This document shows, piece after piece, positions 1 to 9,126 of a stretch of 64,000 bases of DNA (positions within the stretch are counted from its first letter, which is position 1; the number at the start of each line of letters is the position of its first letter). The stretch comes from Azospira oryzae. Its GTDB lineage: Bacteria; Pseudomonadota; Gammaproteobacteria; Burkholderiales; Rhodocyclaceae. Location of the stretch: assembly GCF_004217225.1 (NCBI RefSeq), contig NZ_SHKM01000002.1, positions 253,307 through 317,306 on the forward strand, read 5' to 3'. A program made the position numbers and the translations under genes. A model generated the notes under the pieces. It was given only the letters and a program-made list of their open reading frames with translations, was not told where the DNA came from and did not search any database.

Positions 1-936
1 GGCGTTCAGGGCCTTGGCGTGCTTGATGATGCCGCCGATGTAGTACAGGGCGGTTTCGGACAGGCCGGCGTAGCCGTTGCCGGCGAACAGGTTCTGACCA
101 TCCTTCCAGATGGACTGGTGCACGTGCATGCCGGAACCGTTGTCGCCAACGATGGGCTTGGGCATGAAGGTGGCAGTCTTGCCGTACTGGTGTGCCACGT
201 TGTGCACGATGTACTTCAGGATCTGGGTCTGGTCGGCGCGACGCACCAGGGTGTTGAAGACGGTGCCGATTTCGTTCTGGCCGGCGGTGGCGACTTCGTG
301 GTGGTGCACTTCGACGGGCACGCCGCAGGCTTCCAGCAGCAGGCACATCTGGGCGCGCATGTCGTTGAAGGAATCAACGGGGGGCACGGGGAAATAGCCG
401 CCCTTGACCATGGGACGGTGGCCGGCGTTGCCGCCATCGAACTTCTCGGCGGTGGACCAGGCAGCCTCTTCGGAGAAGATCTTCACGTAGGTGCCGGACA
501 TGTCGGTCTTCCACTCCACGGAGTCGAAGATGAAGAATTCGGGTTCCGGACCGAAGAAGGCGGTGTCGCCGATGCCGGAGGACTTCAGGTAGGCTTCAGC
601 GCGCTTGGCGATGGAGCGGGGGTCGCGGTCGTAGCCCTTGCCGTCGGCCGGTTCCACCACGTCACAGGTCAGGATCAGGGTGGTTTCGTCGAAGAAGGGG
701 TCGATGTAGGCAGTGTTGGGGTCCGGCATCAGCAGCATGTCGGAGGCCTGGATACCCTTCCAGCCAGCGATGGAGGAACCGTCGAAAGCGTGGCCGGATT
801 CGAACTTGTCTTCGTCGAAGGCGCTGACGGGCACGCCCACGTGTTGCTCTTTACCGCGGGTGTCGGTGAAACGGAAATCGACGAACTTGACGTCGTTTTC
901 CTTGACCATCTTCATGATGTCTTGGGGGGTAGCCAT
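1..936 (-). CDS. glnA: Glutamine synthetase, type I (partial, 3' end outside window)
   Basis: Glutamine synthetase makes glutamine from glutamate, ammonia and ATP in the cytoplasm. The minus strand encodes the first 312 residues, starting [18 protein letters not shown], with the family's N-terminal beta-grasp region, the metal-ligand stretch PEPEFFIFD and the active-site segment [11 protein letters not shown]. The C-terminal part, including the adenylylation tyrosine expected in this type, lies beyond position 1. The ATG at 936 is preceded by a good Shine-Dalgarno (TTAGGAG). The upstream gap holds two NtrC-type sites and a sigma-54 promoter, matching the classic nitrogen control of glnA. The identity is certain; only the truncation by the window limits the call. 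Confidence 0.97.
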   Translation of the reverse strand, partial: MATPQDIMKMVKENDVKFVDFRFTDTRGKEQHVGVPVSAFDEDKFESGHAFDGSSIAGWKGIQASDMLLMPDPNTAYIDPFFDETTLILTCDVVEPADGKGYDRDPRSIAKRAEAYLKSSGIGDTAFFGPEPEFFIFDSVEWKTDMSGTYVKIFSEEAAWSTAEKFDGGNAGHRPMVKGGYFPVPPVDSFNDMRAQMCLLLEACGVPVEVHHHEVATAGQNEIGTVFNTLVRRADQTQILKYIVHNVAHQYGKTATFMPKPIVGDNGSGMHVHQSIWKDGQNLFAGNGYAGLSETALYYIGGIIKHAKALNA

Positions 937-1009
937 ACGCTAAGTCTCCTAACTGAACAGGTACCGGCCGGACCGGCAAAATCAAATAATTCGGTGCGCG
1001 ACTTTCATA

Positions 1010-1024
1010 GCAGGTTCCATGCCA
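1010..1024 (-). promoter_or_regulatory. Sigma-54 (RpoN) promoter of glnA
   Basis: Read on the minus strand this is TGGCATGGAACCTGC. It has the invariant GG and GC with the fixed spacing of the -24/-12 promoter and differs from the consensus TGGCACG-N4-TTGC at only two positions. The -12 element lies about 75 bases upstream of the glnA start, so the predicted transcript begins near 998. Function is inferred from motif and context. Confidence 0.85.
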
Positions 1025-1085
1025 GCACTTCGCGCCGAGTAGGCCATTGTGCCATAAGCAAACTTCCCGACCGGGACTTTTTTGA

Positions 1086-1132
1086 CGCACGCAAACGGTG
1101 CATTTTACAGGCTAACGCACCATTCTGGTGCG
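1086..1132 (-). promoter_or_regulatory. Tandem NtrC-binding sites (enhancer of glnA)
   Basis: Two 17-bp palindromes match the NtrC consensus GCACC-N5-GGTGC. The distal one (1116-1132) is a perfect CGCACC-N5-GGTGCG. The proximal one (1086-1102) is CGCACG-N5-GGTGCA, one mismatch from a palindrome. Their centres are 30 bp apart, near three helical turns, and lie about 95 and 125 bp upstream of the predicted glnA transcription start. That is the usual enhancer geometry for phosphorylated NtrC acting on sigma-54 polymerase. Confidence 0.85.
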
Positions 1133-1264
1133 TTCGTGTATATCGGCGCCCCAAAGCCGCTCGTCCCCCTCGCGACAACTCCGGCGCCAGGAAACCTGGA
1201 CGGCTCCGCCGGCAGCGGCATCTGACTTATACTTTTCCCATCAACCAGCAGAAGGACAAGCGCC

Positions 1265-1717
1265 ATGGGCAAGATTTCCGACATTCTGACCCTGGCCCAG
1301 GAACGGGCCCGGCAACTGGGCCTGCCCTATGGCGGCGCCCTGACGCCCCGGGAGGCCTACGAACTGCTGCAGTCAGCGCCGGGAGCCAAGCTGGTGGATG
1401 TGCGCACCCACGCCGAGTGGGACTGGGTCGGCCGCATTCCCGGTGCCGTGGAAATCGAATGGATGCAGTATCCCGGCAACCAGCCCAATCCCCACTTCGC
1501 CGCCCAACTGGTGCATCAGGTGGATAAAGAGGCCCTGGTGATGTTCATCTGCCGCAGCGGCGCCCGTTCCCACAAGGCCGCCGAAACGGCGGTGCAGGCC
1601 GGTTACACCGAGGTGTACAACGTCCTCGAAGGCTTCGAGGGCGACAAGGATGCCAACGGCCAGCGCAACAAGGTGGGCGGCTGGCGCCATGCCGGCCTGC
1701 CCTGGCAGCAGGGCTGA
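1265..1717 (+). CDS. Rhodanese-like sulfurtransferase
   Basis: A 150-residue single-domain rhodanese. The CDC25-like fold is shown by LVDVRTHAEW near residue 43 and the active-site loop CRSGARS, with catalytic Cys96 able to carry a persulfide. There is no signal peptide, so it is probably cytoplasmic. Single-domain rhodaneses move sulfane sulfur to thiol acceptors; the physiological acceptor cannot be read here. The ATG at 1265 follows AGAAGGACAAG, a good ribosome site. It is convergent with the zinc-ribbon membrane gene, with 3 bases between their stops. Confidence 0.88.
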   Translation: MGKISDILTLAQERARQLGLPYGGALTPREAYELLQSAPGAKLVDVRTHAEWDWVGRIPGAVEIEWMQYPGNQPNPHFAAQLVHQVDKEALVMFICRSGARSHKAAETAVQAGYTEVYNVLEGFEGDKDANGQRNKVGGWRHAGLPWQQG

Positions 1718-1720
1718 GGA

Positions 1721-2539
1721 TCAGCCGAGCAGGTCCTTCAGCCCGGTGTAGATGGACAGCACCGTGGTGCCGATGGCCACCAGGGAACTGGAAACCTCGT
1801 TGATGCGGGACACCGCCTTCTGCAGCTTTTCCATGCTGGGCGGGCCGCTCACCAGACGCCGCGCCAGGGCCATCTTCCAGCCGCCCTGCCCTGCCGCCGC
1901 CTCCGCCGCCAAGTCCGCCGGCAGCGCGGAGACACGGCGAGCCAGCAGGCGCCCCAGCAGCATGCCGGTGAGGTAGCTGAAACCGATGCTGGCGGCGTAC
2001 TCGGCGAATTCGCGCCACTCCACCCGCCCCTGGGGCAGCCAGGGCACCCCATCCACGTAGGCCACCAGACCACTCATGCCGAGCACCGCCAGGGCCGCCA
2101 TGGCAAAGGCGGCAGCGCCGGCATGCCAGAGGGACCGCGGCCCCCGTTGCAGCAGCATAAAACCGAAGGGCAGGGGAATGAGCAGGGAAACGATGCGCAG
2201 ATATAGCGTGTCGAGATCGAAGGCCAGCACAATCAGGCCGTGGGCCAGCAGCAACAACAGCAGGGGCAGCCCCCAGTACAGCAGCCAGCTGCCCCGCCCG
2301 CAGCCAGAACCGCCGGTCGCCGCGCCGGGCATGGTCCCGGTCGGGCTGCCGGCTTCCAGCAGGCGAATCCGCTCCTGCAGGGCCGACAGTTCCGGTACCG
2401 CCTCGCGGCTCTCCTGCAACTTGGCCTCCAGGTCCGCAATGCGGGCCAGGAGCGGCTTGAACAGGTAGAGGTCGCGGCGGCAGACGGGACACACCAGGGC
2501 TTCCCGGGAAATGTCGGAGGTGCAGTAGGGGCACTTCAT
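1721..2539 (-). CDS. Zinc-ribbon, coiled-coil, multi-pass membrane protein of unknown function
   Basis: A 272-residue protein. The N-terminus is a four-cysteine zinc ribbon (CPYC at 3-6, CPVC at 17-20). A short predicted coiled coil follows (about 30-60: LLARIADLEAKLQESREA). Several hydrophobic segments come next (WLLYWGLPLLLLLLAHGLIVLAF and others to about residue 190), and a soluble tail ends in a last hydrophobic stretch (VAIGTTVLSIYTGL). I do not recognise a named family. It is codirectional with and just downstream of the small secreted gene and the CHAT gene, so the three may be co-transcribed. The zinc site and topology are inference from sequence. Confidence 0.75.
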   Translation of the reverse strand: MKCPYCTSDISREALVCPVCRRDLYLFKPLLARIADLEAKLQESREAVPELSALQERIRLLEAGSPTGTMPGAATGGSGCGRGSWLLYWGLPLLLLLLAHGLIVLAFDLDTLYLRIVSLLIPLPFGFMLLQRGPRSLWHAGAAAFAMAALAVLGMSGLVAYVDGVPWLPQGRVEWREFAEYAASIGFSYLTGMLLGRLLARRVSALPADLAAEAAAGQGGWKMALARRLVSGPPSMEKLQKAVSRINEVSSSLVAIGTTVLSIYTGLKDLLG

Positions 2540-2543
2540 GGGA

Positions 2544-2990
2544 TCACTTCACCACATTGAGCTGCAGCACGGTGGAGGACTGACGCCCCTCGCTGTCCTG
2601 CACGGTGACGCGGATCTGGTGCTCCCCCGGCGGCACTTCGGCGCCCGCCAGCTCGATACCGCCCGCACTCAAGCCGGCCTTGACCCGGGGCAGCAGGTCC
2701 ACCGGGGTCGCCTTCAGGTAGGTGACGGAGACGCTGGCCGGATCGATCCGGGCTCCGCCACGGGGTTCGAAGCTGACCTTCAGGTTGAAGGGGGATTTGA
2801 CCGGGCCGGCCGCCGGATCGGGGGACAGCATCTTCACCCCCGGGCCCCGGGTGATGCCGCGGGTGACCAGCCCCGCCGCCGCTGCCGGCAGGCGGGCTTC
2901 CTCATCCTTGATCAGGGTCACTGCCGCGGCCGGGCCGCTGAGCAGGCCGAGCAAGGCCATCGTCGCAAAAAAACTCGTCACTCGCTGCAT
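2544..2990 (-). CDS. Small secreted hypothetical protein downstream of the CHAT gene
   Basis: A 148-residue protein. The frame is open further upstream, but the ATG at 2990 is chosen because GAGGAGAG sits just in front of it and it begins a clean signal peptide (MQRVTSFFATMALLGLLSGP, then AAA-V). The mature part looks like one immunoglobulin/fibronectin-type beta domain (FNLKVSFEPRGGARID...EHQIRVTVQDSEG), probably periplasmic. The start lies 13 bases after the CHAT stop, so the two genes are very likely one transcript. The function is unknown; a partner role for the CHAT protein is suggested only by position. Confidence 0.72.
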   Translation of the reverse strand: MQRVTSFFATMALLGLLSGPAAAVTLIKDEEARLPAAAAGLVTRGITRGPGVKMLSPDPAAGPVKSPFNLKVSFEPRGGARIDPASVSVTYLKATPVDLLPRVKAGLSAGGIELAGAEVPPGEHQIRVTVQDSEGRQSSTVLQLNVVK

Positions 2991-3003
2991 CGTCGCTCTC
3001 CTC

Positions 3004-6000
3004 TCAATCGCCCACCACCACGAAGGGGGCCCAAAACAGGGGATGGGCATAGCTGAACGCAGCCTTGCCCGTTTTCGCATCCACGCTGCCCGGCCCGGAC
3101 AGCAGGGCCAGCATGGACTGGCGCAGGGCCTCGGCCTTGGCCAGCCCCGGCGTCTGCACCTGGCGGCGGAACAGGTCCGTCATGATGAGACGGGCCGCCA
3201 CGGTTTCCACCGGCCAGTTGGAGACCAGCAGGGCCCGGGCGCCGGCGTAGAAAAAGGCCCGCCCCAGGCCTGACACAGCCTCGGCGCCGCTGCCCTCCCC
3301 CGCTGCCGTATTGCAGGCGGAGAGTACCACCCAATCCGCATTCAGCTTCAGGCCGAGAATCTCGTCCAGGGTCAGCAGGCCGTCGCCCTTGCCGCCGCTG
3401 AGCTGGGGCGCCGTGAGGGCCAGGGCAGGCTGGATCAGGCCGTCCAGGTCCCCGGGCACCAGGCCGTGGGTGGCGAACATCACCACCCGCCGGTTGCTCA
3501 GGTCCGCCTCCAGGACGGAGCGTTCGCTGGCCCGGGTCTGCAGGTAGATGTCGTCATCCCGTTCGGCCCCCAGAACCCGGGCGATTTCCCGGATTTCGCT
3601 GCCCGTGTCGGGCAGGCGCGGCAGCAAAGCCAGCTCGGCCGAATCGACGCCACCGGTGCGAGGCACGCTGCGCAGGTGCAGGGGCACTCCCCGGGTGGCC
3701 ATGCCCTTGGGGGGCAACGCCGCCAGCCGGGCCTGCTCCTCGCTGAACAGGGGATCGCCGAAACCGATGAAGGGACGACGCCCGGCATCCCCCGGCTTGA
3801 GGGCCCGCAGGCTGCCCAGGGCCGTTACCGAGGGCAGCTGGGCGATGGCGACGCTGCGGGCCAGCCAGGGCACCTCCTTGTAGGCAGCGAAAGGCAGCGG
3901 GCTGCGGCCCGGCGCCGGCACCGCTTCTGTCACCAGGACGGAAAGGGGCAGCTGGCCCAGCTCGGCGTGGGGCACCGCCAGCAGGACCCGGGCACCCTGC
4001 CAGGCCGGCAGCACGGGCTGCAGCAGTTGCACGTAGAGATCGTGGGCGGCGGCCACGTCGAAGGGGGGGATTTCCTCGATGCTGGTCACCCCCGGATCCA
4101 GGGCGCGGCGCAGGCCGGCCACGGCCGCCGCCAGCCGGGCCCGGGACAGGGCGACGGGTGCCGAGCGGGCCTGGCCCTGGGCCGGCACCGCCCATACCTG
4201 GCCGCCCTCCTCGCCGAAGTACCAGGCCACCAGCACCTCCCCCGGGTGCAGCCGACGCCGCGCCTCCTCCAGGGTCACCGGCCGGGGATCCACCAGCTGG
4301 GCGTAATCGGGGAAACGGCGGGCGATGTCCTTGCGATAGCCTTCCCGCTGCTGGCGCAGGGCATCCACATCGCTGCGGATCTTCTGCTGCACCTGGGGCA
4401 GCTGCTGGTCCGGGGCAGCCGACAGCAGCTGGGTCAGCAGGGTGTTGAGGGAATTGATGCGGCGCTGGGCGTCCTGTTCCTTGCGCGCCAGCTCGGCCAG
4501 GGCCGGATCGTCGATGCGGGCCCGGGCGGCACTGGCGGTAAGGGCCCGCTGTACGCCGCTGGAACGGGCGATGTCGGCCAGGCGGAAGGACTCGGCCACC
4601 ACATCGAAGCCCTTGGGCAGGAGCGGGCTGGAGGCATCCAGGCGCCCCAGCAGCTGCAGGTAGCTTTCCAGGATCAGCAGCAGGCGCTGCTGGCGTTTGC
4701 GGCTACCAGTTTCCGCCTCGGCATCGTTGCGGGCCTGGTCCAGCAGGATCGGCACCGCCTGGGCAAAGGCCTGGAAGGCCTCCTCGGGGCGGCCGGCGGC
4801 GCCCAGGGTCATGGCCAGGAAGCCCCGCACTTCGGCACTGCGGGCACTGCCCTCGCCGTAGCGCTGGCGGGCCCAGTCGTACATGGCCCGGGCCATCTGC
4901 TCGGCCCGCGTCACATTGCCGGTACGCAGCAGGGCCAGCACCCAATCCAGGTCGGCGGCACCGGTCTTGGCCAGCAGCTCGGGGGAAGCGGCGATGCCGG
5001 CCCGCAGTTCCTCGAATACCTGGAGGGCCTCGCCATAACGGCGCTGGGCCACCAGCGCCGCCGCCAGGGCGCGGCGGGCATCCGAAAGCAGGCGGGATTC
5101 GGGCACGGCGCCGGCCTCGAGGAAAGTGTCCAGGGCCGCCCGGGCCAGCAGGGTGGACTCCTCCAGGCGCCCCTCCTCGGCCAGGATGGAGGCCAGGATG
5201 CGCAGGCCCTGGCCCACATCGGTCGAATCCCGGCCGCCCCGCTCCAGGGAGTGGCGGATGGCCTGGCGGGCATAGATCTCGGCCTCCGCCGTCTTGCCCT
5301 GGGCCAGCAGGGTGGCCGCCAGGCTCCGTTCCAGCACCTCGGTGAAACGGCGGCTGCCATCCACGCTGCCGCCGTCGATGTTCCGCTCCTGCAGCCGGGG
5401 CAGCAGCGCCAGGTAGGCGTCGTTCTCCCGCAGGGCGCGGCGGTAGGCCGCTTCGGCTTCGATGAAGCGGCCCTCGACACGGAACAGCTCACCCCGGGCC
5501 CGCTCGTAGTTGGCCACCCAGGAATGGCCGAAGTTGTCCCAGTTGCGGCTCTGCTTCATGCGGGTCAGGATGGCCTCCAGGTCCCGCAGCCGGGCCCGGG
5601 CGCTGTCGAAATCGCCGATCAGGGTGTACTGGTAGGCGGCCAGCTGGTTGGTCCCCGTCAGCTGGCCCTGGGAATTGGCCGGAGTGGCGCGGATGGCCTC
5701 CTCGGCGTAACGCACGGCCGCCAGCAGGTTGCCGCCGGAGGTTTCGGCGGAGGCCAGTTCCCGCAGGGCGCGGGAATAGCGGGCCGAACCGGCTTCGCCC
5801 AGGAGTCGGGCCTGGCCCAGGTCGGCGATCTGCTGCCGGACCCGGCCGATGCGGCCGGCAGCCCGGGCCCGTTCCAGATAAAACTCGAACAGCACATTGC
5901 GGTCCGAGGTATCGGGTACCGGCTTTTCGGCTGCGGCGACGACTTCGGCCGCCGCCTTGGGGTCCGGCTTGTACTGGGCCAGCAGGCGGGTGACGTCCTG

Positions 6001-6150
6001 GATGGTGCGGGGCGGCGGCGCCAGCAGCAACTCCTCCGGCTCCGGCAACGCTTCCTCGCCGAATACCGGTGCAGCGCCCCCCGCCAGCAGCAGGCAAAGC
6101 AGCGAAAGGGGCCGGCCCCAGCGATGATAGAATTTCCGCTTTCCCAACAT
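3004..6150 (-). CDS. Secreted TPR-CHAT domain protein (caspase-like peptidase fold)
   Basis: 1048 residues from the ATG at 6150, chosen for its GAGGAG ribosome site; the frame is open a little further. A signal peptide (SLLCLLLAGGAAPVFG) is followed by a long helical TPR-like region (about 60-560), a coiled segment, and a C-terminal CHAT domain from about residue 700. The CHAT catalytic pair is present: His895 in FATHG and Cys946 in LSACNTA, followed by the family's SNWPVE motif. CHAT domains are caspase-superfamily peptidases, often fed by TPR regions. Export to the periplasm and the substrate are inference. It is divergent from nadA and lies upstream of the small secreted gene and the zinc-ribbon gene. 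Confidence 0.85.
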   Translation of the reverse strand: MLGKRKFYHRWGRPLSLLCLLLAGGAAPVFGEEALPEPEELLLAPPPRTIQDVTRLLAQYKPDPKAAAEVVAAAEKPVPDTSDRNVLFEFYLERARAAGRIGRVRQQIADLGQARLLGEAGSARYSRALRELASAETSGGNLLAAVRYAEEAIRATPANSQGQLTGTNQLAAYQYTLIGDFDSARARLRDLEAILTRMKQSRNWDNFGHSWVANYERARGELFRVEGRFIEAEAAYRRALRENDAYLALLPRLQERNIDGGSVDGSRRFTEVLERSLAATLLAQGKTAEAEIYARQAIRHSLERGGRDSTDVGQGLRILASILAEEGRLEESTLLARAALDTFLEAGAVPESRLLSDARRALAAALVAQRRYGEALQVFEELRAGIAASPELLAKTGAADLDWVLALLRTGNVTRAEQMARAMYDWARQRYGEGSARSAEVRGFLAMTLGAAGRPEEAFQAFAQAVPILLDQARNDAEAETGSRKRQQRLLLILESYLQLLGRLDASSPLLPKGFDVVAESFRLADIARSSGVQRALTASAARARIDDPALAELARKEQDAQRRINSLNTLLTQLLSAAPDQQLPQVQQKIRSDVDALRQQREGYRKDIARRFPDYAQLVDPRPVTLEEARRRLHPGEVLVAWYFGEEGGQVWAVPAQGQARSAPVALSRARLAAAVAGLRRALDPGVTSIEEIPPFDVAAAHDLYVQLLQPVLPAWQGARVLLAVPHAELGQLPLSVLVTEAVPAPGRSPLPFAAYKEVPWLARSVAIAQLPSVTALGSLRALKPGDAGRRPFIGFGDPLFSEEQARLAALPPKGMATRGVPLHLRSVPRTGGVDSAELALLPRLPDTGSEIREIARVLGAERDDDIYLQTRASERSVLEADLSNRRVVMFATHGLVPGDLDGLIQPALALTAPQLSGGKGDGLLTLDEILGLKLNADWVVLSACNTAAGEGSGAEAVSGLGRAFFYAGARALLVSNWPVETVAARLIMTDLFRRQVQTPGLAKAEALRQSMLALLSGPGSVDAKTGKAAFSYAHPLFWAPFVVVGD

Positions 6151-6197
6151 TGCTCCTCGCCCCCGGGCTCCCATTCCGTACGGGAACATACTAGCAA

Positions 6198-7295
6198 ATG
6201 CAAGCCACCATTCAATTCGACCGTTTCAACCAGATGGCCGACGCCGACTGCCAGGAGCGCATCCGCGCCGCCCGGGCCAAGCTGGGCAAGAAGGCCGTCC
6301 TGCTCTGCCACCACTACCAGCGGGCCGACGTGTACCAGCACGCCGACCTCACCGGCGACTCCCTCAAGCTGTCCCGCCTGGCCTCCCAGACCGACGCCGA
6401 ATACATCGTCTTCTGCGGCGTGCATTTCATGGCCGAGGTGGCGGACATCATGTCCAAGCCGGAGCAGATCGCCATCCTGCCGGATCTGGCGGCCGGCTGT
6501 TCCATGGCCGACATGGCCAACCTGGCCAAGGTGGAGCGCTGCTGGCGCGAACTGAACGAAGTGCTGGGCAATGCGGAAAGCCTGGTGACCCCGGTCACCT
6601 ACATCAACTCCGCTGCCGACCTGAAAGCCTTCTGCGGCGAACGGGGCGGCATCGTGTGCACCTCCTCCAACGCCGGCACCATCGCCAAGTGGGCCTTCGC
6701 CCAGCGCGAAAAGGTGCTGTTCTTCCCCGACCAGCACCTGGGCCGCTGGACCGGCCACAACATGGGCATCCCCATGGAGCAGATGGTGGTGTGGGACCCG
6801 GACCAGGAATACGGCGGCCTCACCCCCCAGCAGATCAAGGAGGCCAAGATCCTGCTGTGGAAGGGCCACTGTTCGGTGCACCAGATGTTCCAGCCGACCC
6901 ACATCCAGCGCTTCCGCCAGGAGCATCCGGACTGCCTGGTGATCTCCCACCCGGAATGCTGCTTCGACGTCTGCAAGGCCTCCGATTACGTGGGCTCCAC
7001 CGAGCTCATCGTCAAGACCATCAAGGAAGCCGCCCCCAACACCCGCTGGCTGGTGGGCACCGAGCTCAACCTGGTGAACCGCCTGGCCGAGGAAGTGAAG
7101 GCGGAAGGCAAGATCGTCCAGTTCATGGCCCCCACGGTGTGCATGTGTTCCACCATGCAGCGCATCGACCCCCAGCACCTGGCCTGGACCCTGGAAAACC
7201 TGGCCGAGGGCAACGTGGTGAACCGCATCAGCGTACCGGCCCACGAAGCCCCCATGGCCAAGCTGGCCCTGGACCGGATGCTGGCCATTTCCTGA
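6198..7295 (+). CDS. nadA: Quinolinate synthase
   Basis: 365 residues. NadA condenses iminoaspartate with dihydroxyacetone phosphate to quinolinate, the first committed precursor of de novo NAD, using a 4Fe-4S cluster. Family signatures are LCHHYQ (about 37), GDSLKLSR, PDQHLGR (about 178), KGHCSVH (about 223), HPECCFDVC (251-259) and the late CMCSTM; cysteines from these stretches supply the cluster. Length and motif order fit the family. It is divergent from the CHAT gene with a 47-bp gap. A strong bidirectional terminator follows. No obvious Shine-Dalgarno is seen before the ATG. Confidence 0.96.
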   Translation: MQATIQFDRFNQMADADCQERIRAARAKLGKKAVLLCHHYQRADVYQHADLTGDSLKLSRLASQTDAEYIVFCGVHFMAEVADIMSKPEQIAILPDLAAGCSMADMANLAKVERCWRELNEVLGNAESLVTPVTYINSAADLKAFCGERGGIVCTSSNAGTIAKWAFAQREKVLFFPDQHLGRWTGHNMGIPMEQMVVWDPDQEYGGLTPQQIKEAKILLWKGHCSVHQMFQPTHIQRFRQEHPDCLVISHPECCFDVCKASDYVGSTELIVKTIKEAAPNTRWLVGTELNLVNRLAEEVKAEGKIVQFMAPTVCMCSTMQRIDPQHLAWTLENLAEGNVVNRISVPAHEAPMAKLALDRMLAIS

Positions 7296-7309
7296 GCCAT
7301 GGCAGAAAG

Positions 7310-7340
7310 AAAAAAGGGCGTCCTCGGACGCCCTTTTTTT
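7310..7340. terminator. Bidirectional rho-independent terminator (nadA / chemoreceptor)
   Basis: An 8-bp GC stem GGGCGTCC/GGACGCCC with a tiny loop is flanked by A6 on the left and T7 on the right. It can end both nadA from the left and the chemoreceptor gene from the right. Confidence 0.9.
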
Positions 7341-7351
7341 GCCCCGCTGAA

Positions 7352-8994
7352 TCAGAGACGGAAACGCGCCACGGCATCGTGCTGGGCCTCCGCCAACCGG
7401 GTCAGACTCACTGCCGTCTGGGCGACTTCCTGGATGGCCAGGTTGTTATCGCTGGAGACCCGGGCAATTTCGTCCACCTGATGAGTTACGTGGCGACTGT
7501 TTTCGGCCTGGGACCTGAGGGCTGATGAGATGGTCACGATCTCTTCGGTAATGGCTTCGGTGCCAGCCTTGATTTCCAGCATGGTGGCCGCTGCCTGTTG
7601 CACCAGGCCCACGCCGTCCTTGGCCTTCTCGGAGCCAAGCAGCATGGATTCCACAGCCCGGCTCGTGCCGGTCTGCACTGCGGTAATCATGGCAGTGATT
7701 TCGTGGGTGGATTGGCTGGTGCGCTCCGCCAGCTTTCGCACCTCATCGGCCACCACGGCAAAGCCCCGCCCCGTTTCCCCCGCCCGGGCCGCTTCAATCG
7801 CCGCGTTGAGCGCCAGCAGGTTGGTCTGGTCGGCAATTTCCTTGATTACATTGACGATGTCAGAGATACGCCGGGACTGGTCACCCAAGGACTGGATGGT
7901 GTCCGATGTTTCTCCCACCCGGCGCGCCACTTCCGCCACCTCTTCCGCGGTGCGGGTCACCGCGGCGCTGCCCTGCGCCGACGTATTGCCTGCCTCATGC
8001 ACCATGGTTTCCGAACGATTGGCGCTCTCGGCCATGGCTGCGATCTGCTCGGTCAGGGCAGAAACGGCACCGGCAATGTTCTGGGCCGACTGGGACTGAT
8101 CCTGGGTGCGGGCGGAAACCTGCTCCGCCGACACGGACAGTTGCTGGGATGCGCTGAAAATATGGTCGGCACTCTCGCCCAGATGGGCAATCAGTTCCCG
8201 CAGCCGCAACTGCATGGTCTGTAGGGCCGACATCAACTCACCGACCTCACCTCCCCCATCCACCGTGACCGGGGTACGCAAGTCGCCCTGGGCCACCCGG
8301 GTGGCCACCTCGGCAGCCTGGCGGATGCGCTTGATCAACCCCCTGCTGATGACCAAGGCCAGCGCCCCTCCGCCCAGCAAGGCCAGGCCAAGCACCAGGA
8401 CCAGCCCGAAGCCGGCGCGGGAAATGGCCCGATCGGCCTGTTGCTCCTGGGTGGCATTGCTACGGTTGGCCATCTCCACCACCCGGTCCACGGCCTGCCG
8501 ATGGGCCTCGTAACTCGTCCGCAAAGCTTTCAGGTCGCCCCGTAGTGCGGCATTGTCTCCCGCCTTCAAGTGGGGCAGGAAGCGCTCGCTCACCAGCTGA
8601 AAGAACTGCTCCGCTGGCCGATGCGCTTGAGTCAGCAACTGTTCCCGGATATCGGAGGCCAGCGGTTCCCCCTGCCAGAAAGTGCGGCGGCTGGCGTACT
8701 CCTTTTCAAGGTTGTGGAGGCGGGCGATCAGGGACTCGCGCTCGGCAGCCTGTTCCGAATCGGCCAGCTGCAGCACCACCAGATAGGACTCGATAATGTA
8801 GCTGGGGGCGGCAGAACATCGGCCACAAGGTCCTTGCCGCGGACGATATCGCGGTAGATCGGGCCATTGACTTCCACCTGCCCTAGGGTACGGAAGGACC
8901 AGGCGCCGAAAACCAGCATGCCGAGCACCAGCACTCCCAGCATGATGGCAATCTGGGTGCGAACTCGGAAATGGGAGATATCCATGTTGGGCAT
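7352..8994 (-). pseudogene. Methyl-accepting chemotaxis protein, frameshifted near the N-terminus
   Basis: The gene reads in two frames. From the ATG at 8994 ([20 protein letters not shown]) the first frame gives the cytoplasmic tip, TM1 and the start of the sensor domain, up to [10 protein letters not shown]. The next residues expected of this receptor type ([15 protein letters not shown]) are one frame off, starting at the G5 run 8804-8808 (C5 on the coding strand). One missing C would join them. After the shift come a helical periplasmic sensor, TM2 ([19 protein letters not shown]), HAMP and a full signalling domain with the conserved hairpin ([13 protein letters not shown]). There is no C-terminal receptor-tethering pentapeptide. 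The cause is a real inactivating or slippage mutation or a homopolymer sequencing error. Confidence 0.8.
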
Positions 8995-9126
8995 CGGGTT
9001 TCTTTGATTGAGCGCGCATCTTACCGACCGGCCCAGGCCGCCAGAACTAGGGCGTTACCTAGTCCGTGCATAAGGGCGTGGTAACCTCCGATTATCGAAA
9101 ATGGACGGAATCACCTCCCCATCGCC

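Noticed and set aside
3466-6555. 1029-codon open frame on the plus strand across the CHAT gene
   Set aside because: It is antisense to a well-supported gene, has Gln/Gly/Ala-rich composition typical of GC-rich shadow frames, and runs out of frame into nadA.
8995-9019. Chemoreceptor start at 9019 in the long frame
   Set aside because: Its first 70 residues ([14 protein letters not shown]...) are not receptor-like. The true N-terminus with TM1 is in the other frame from 8994, which exposes the frameshift.
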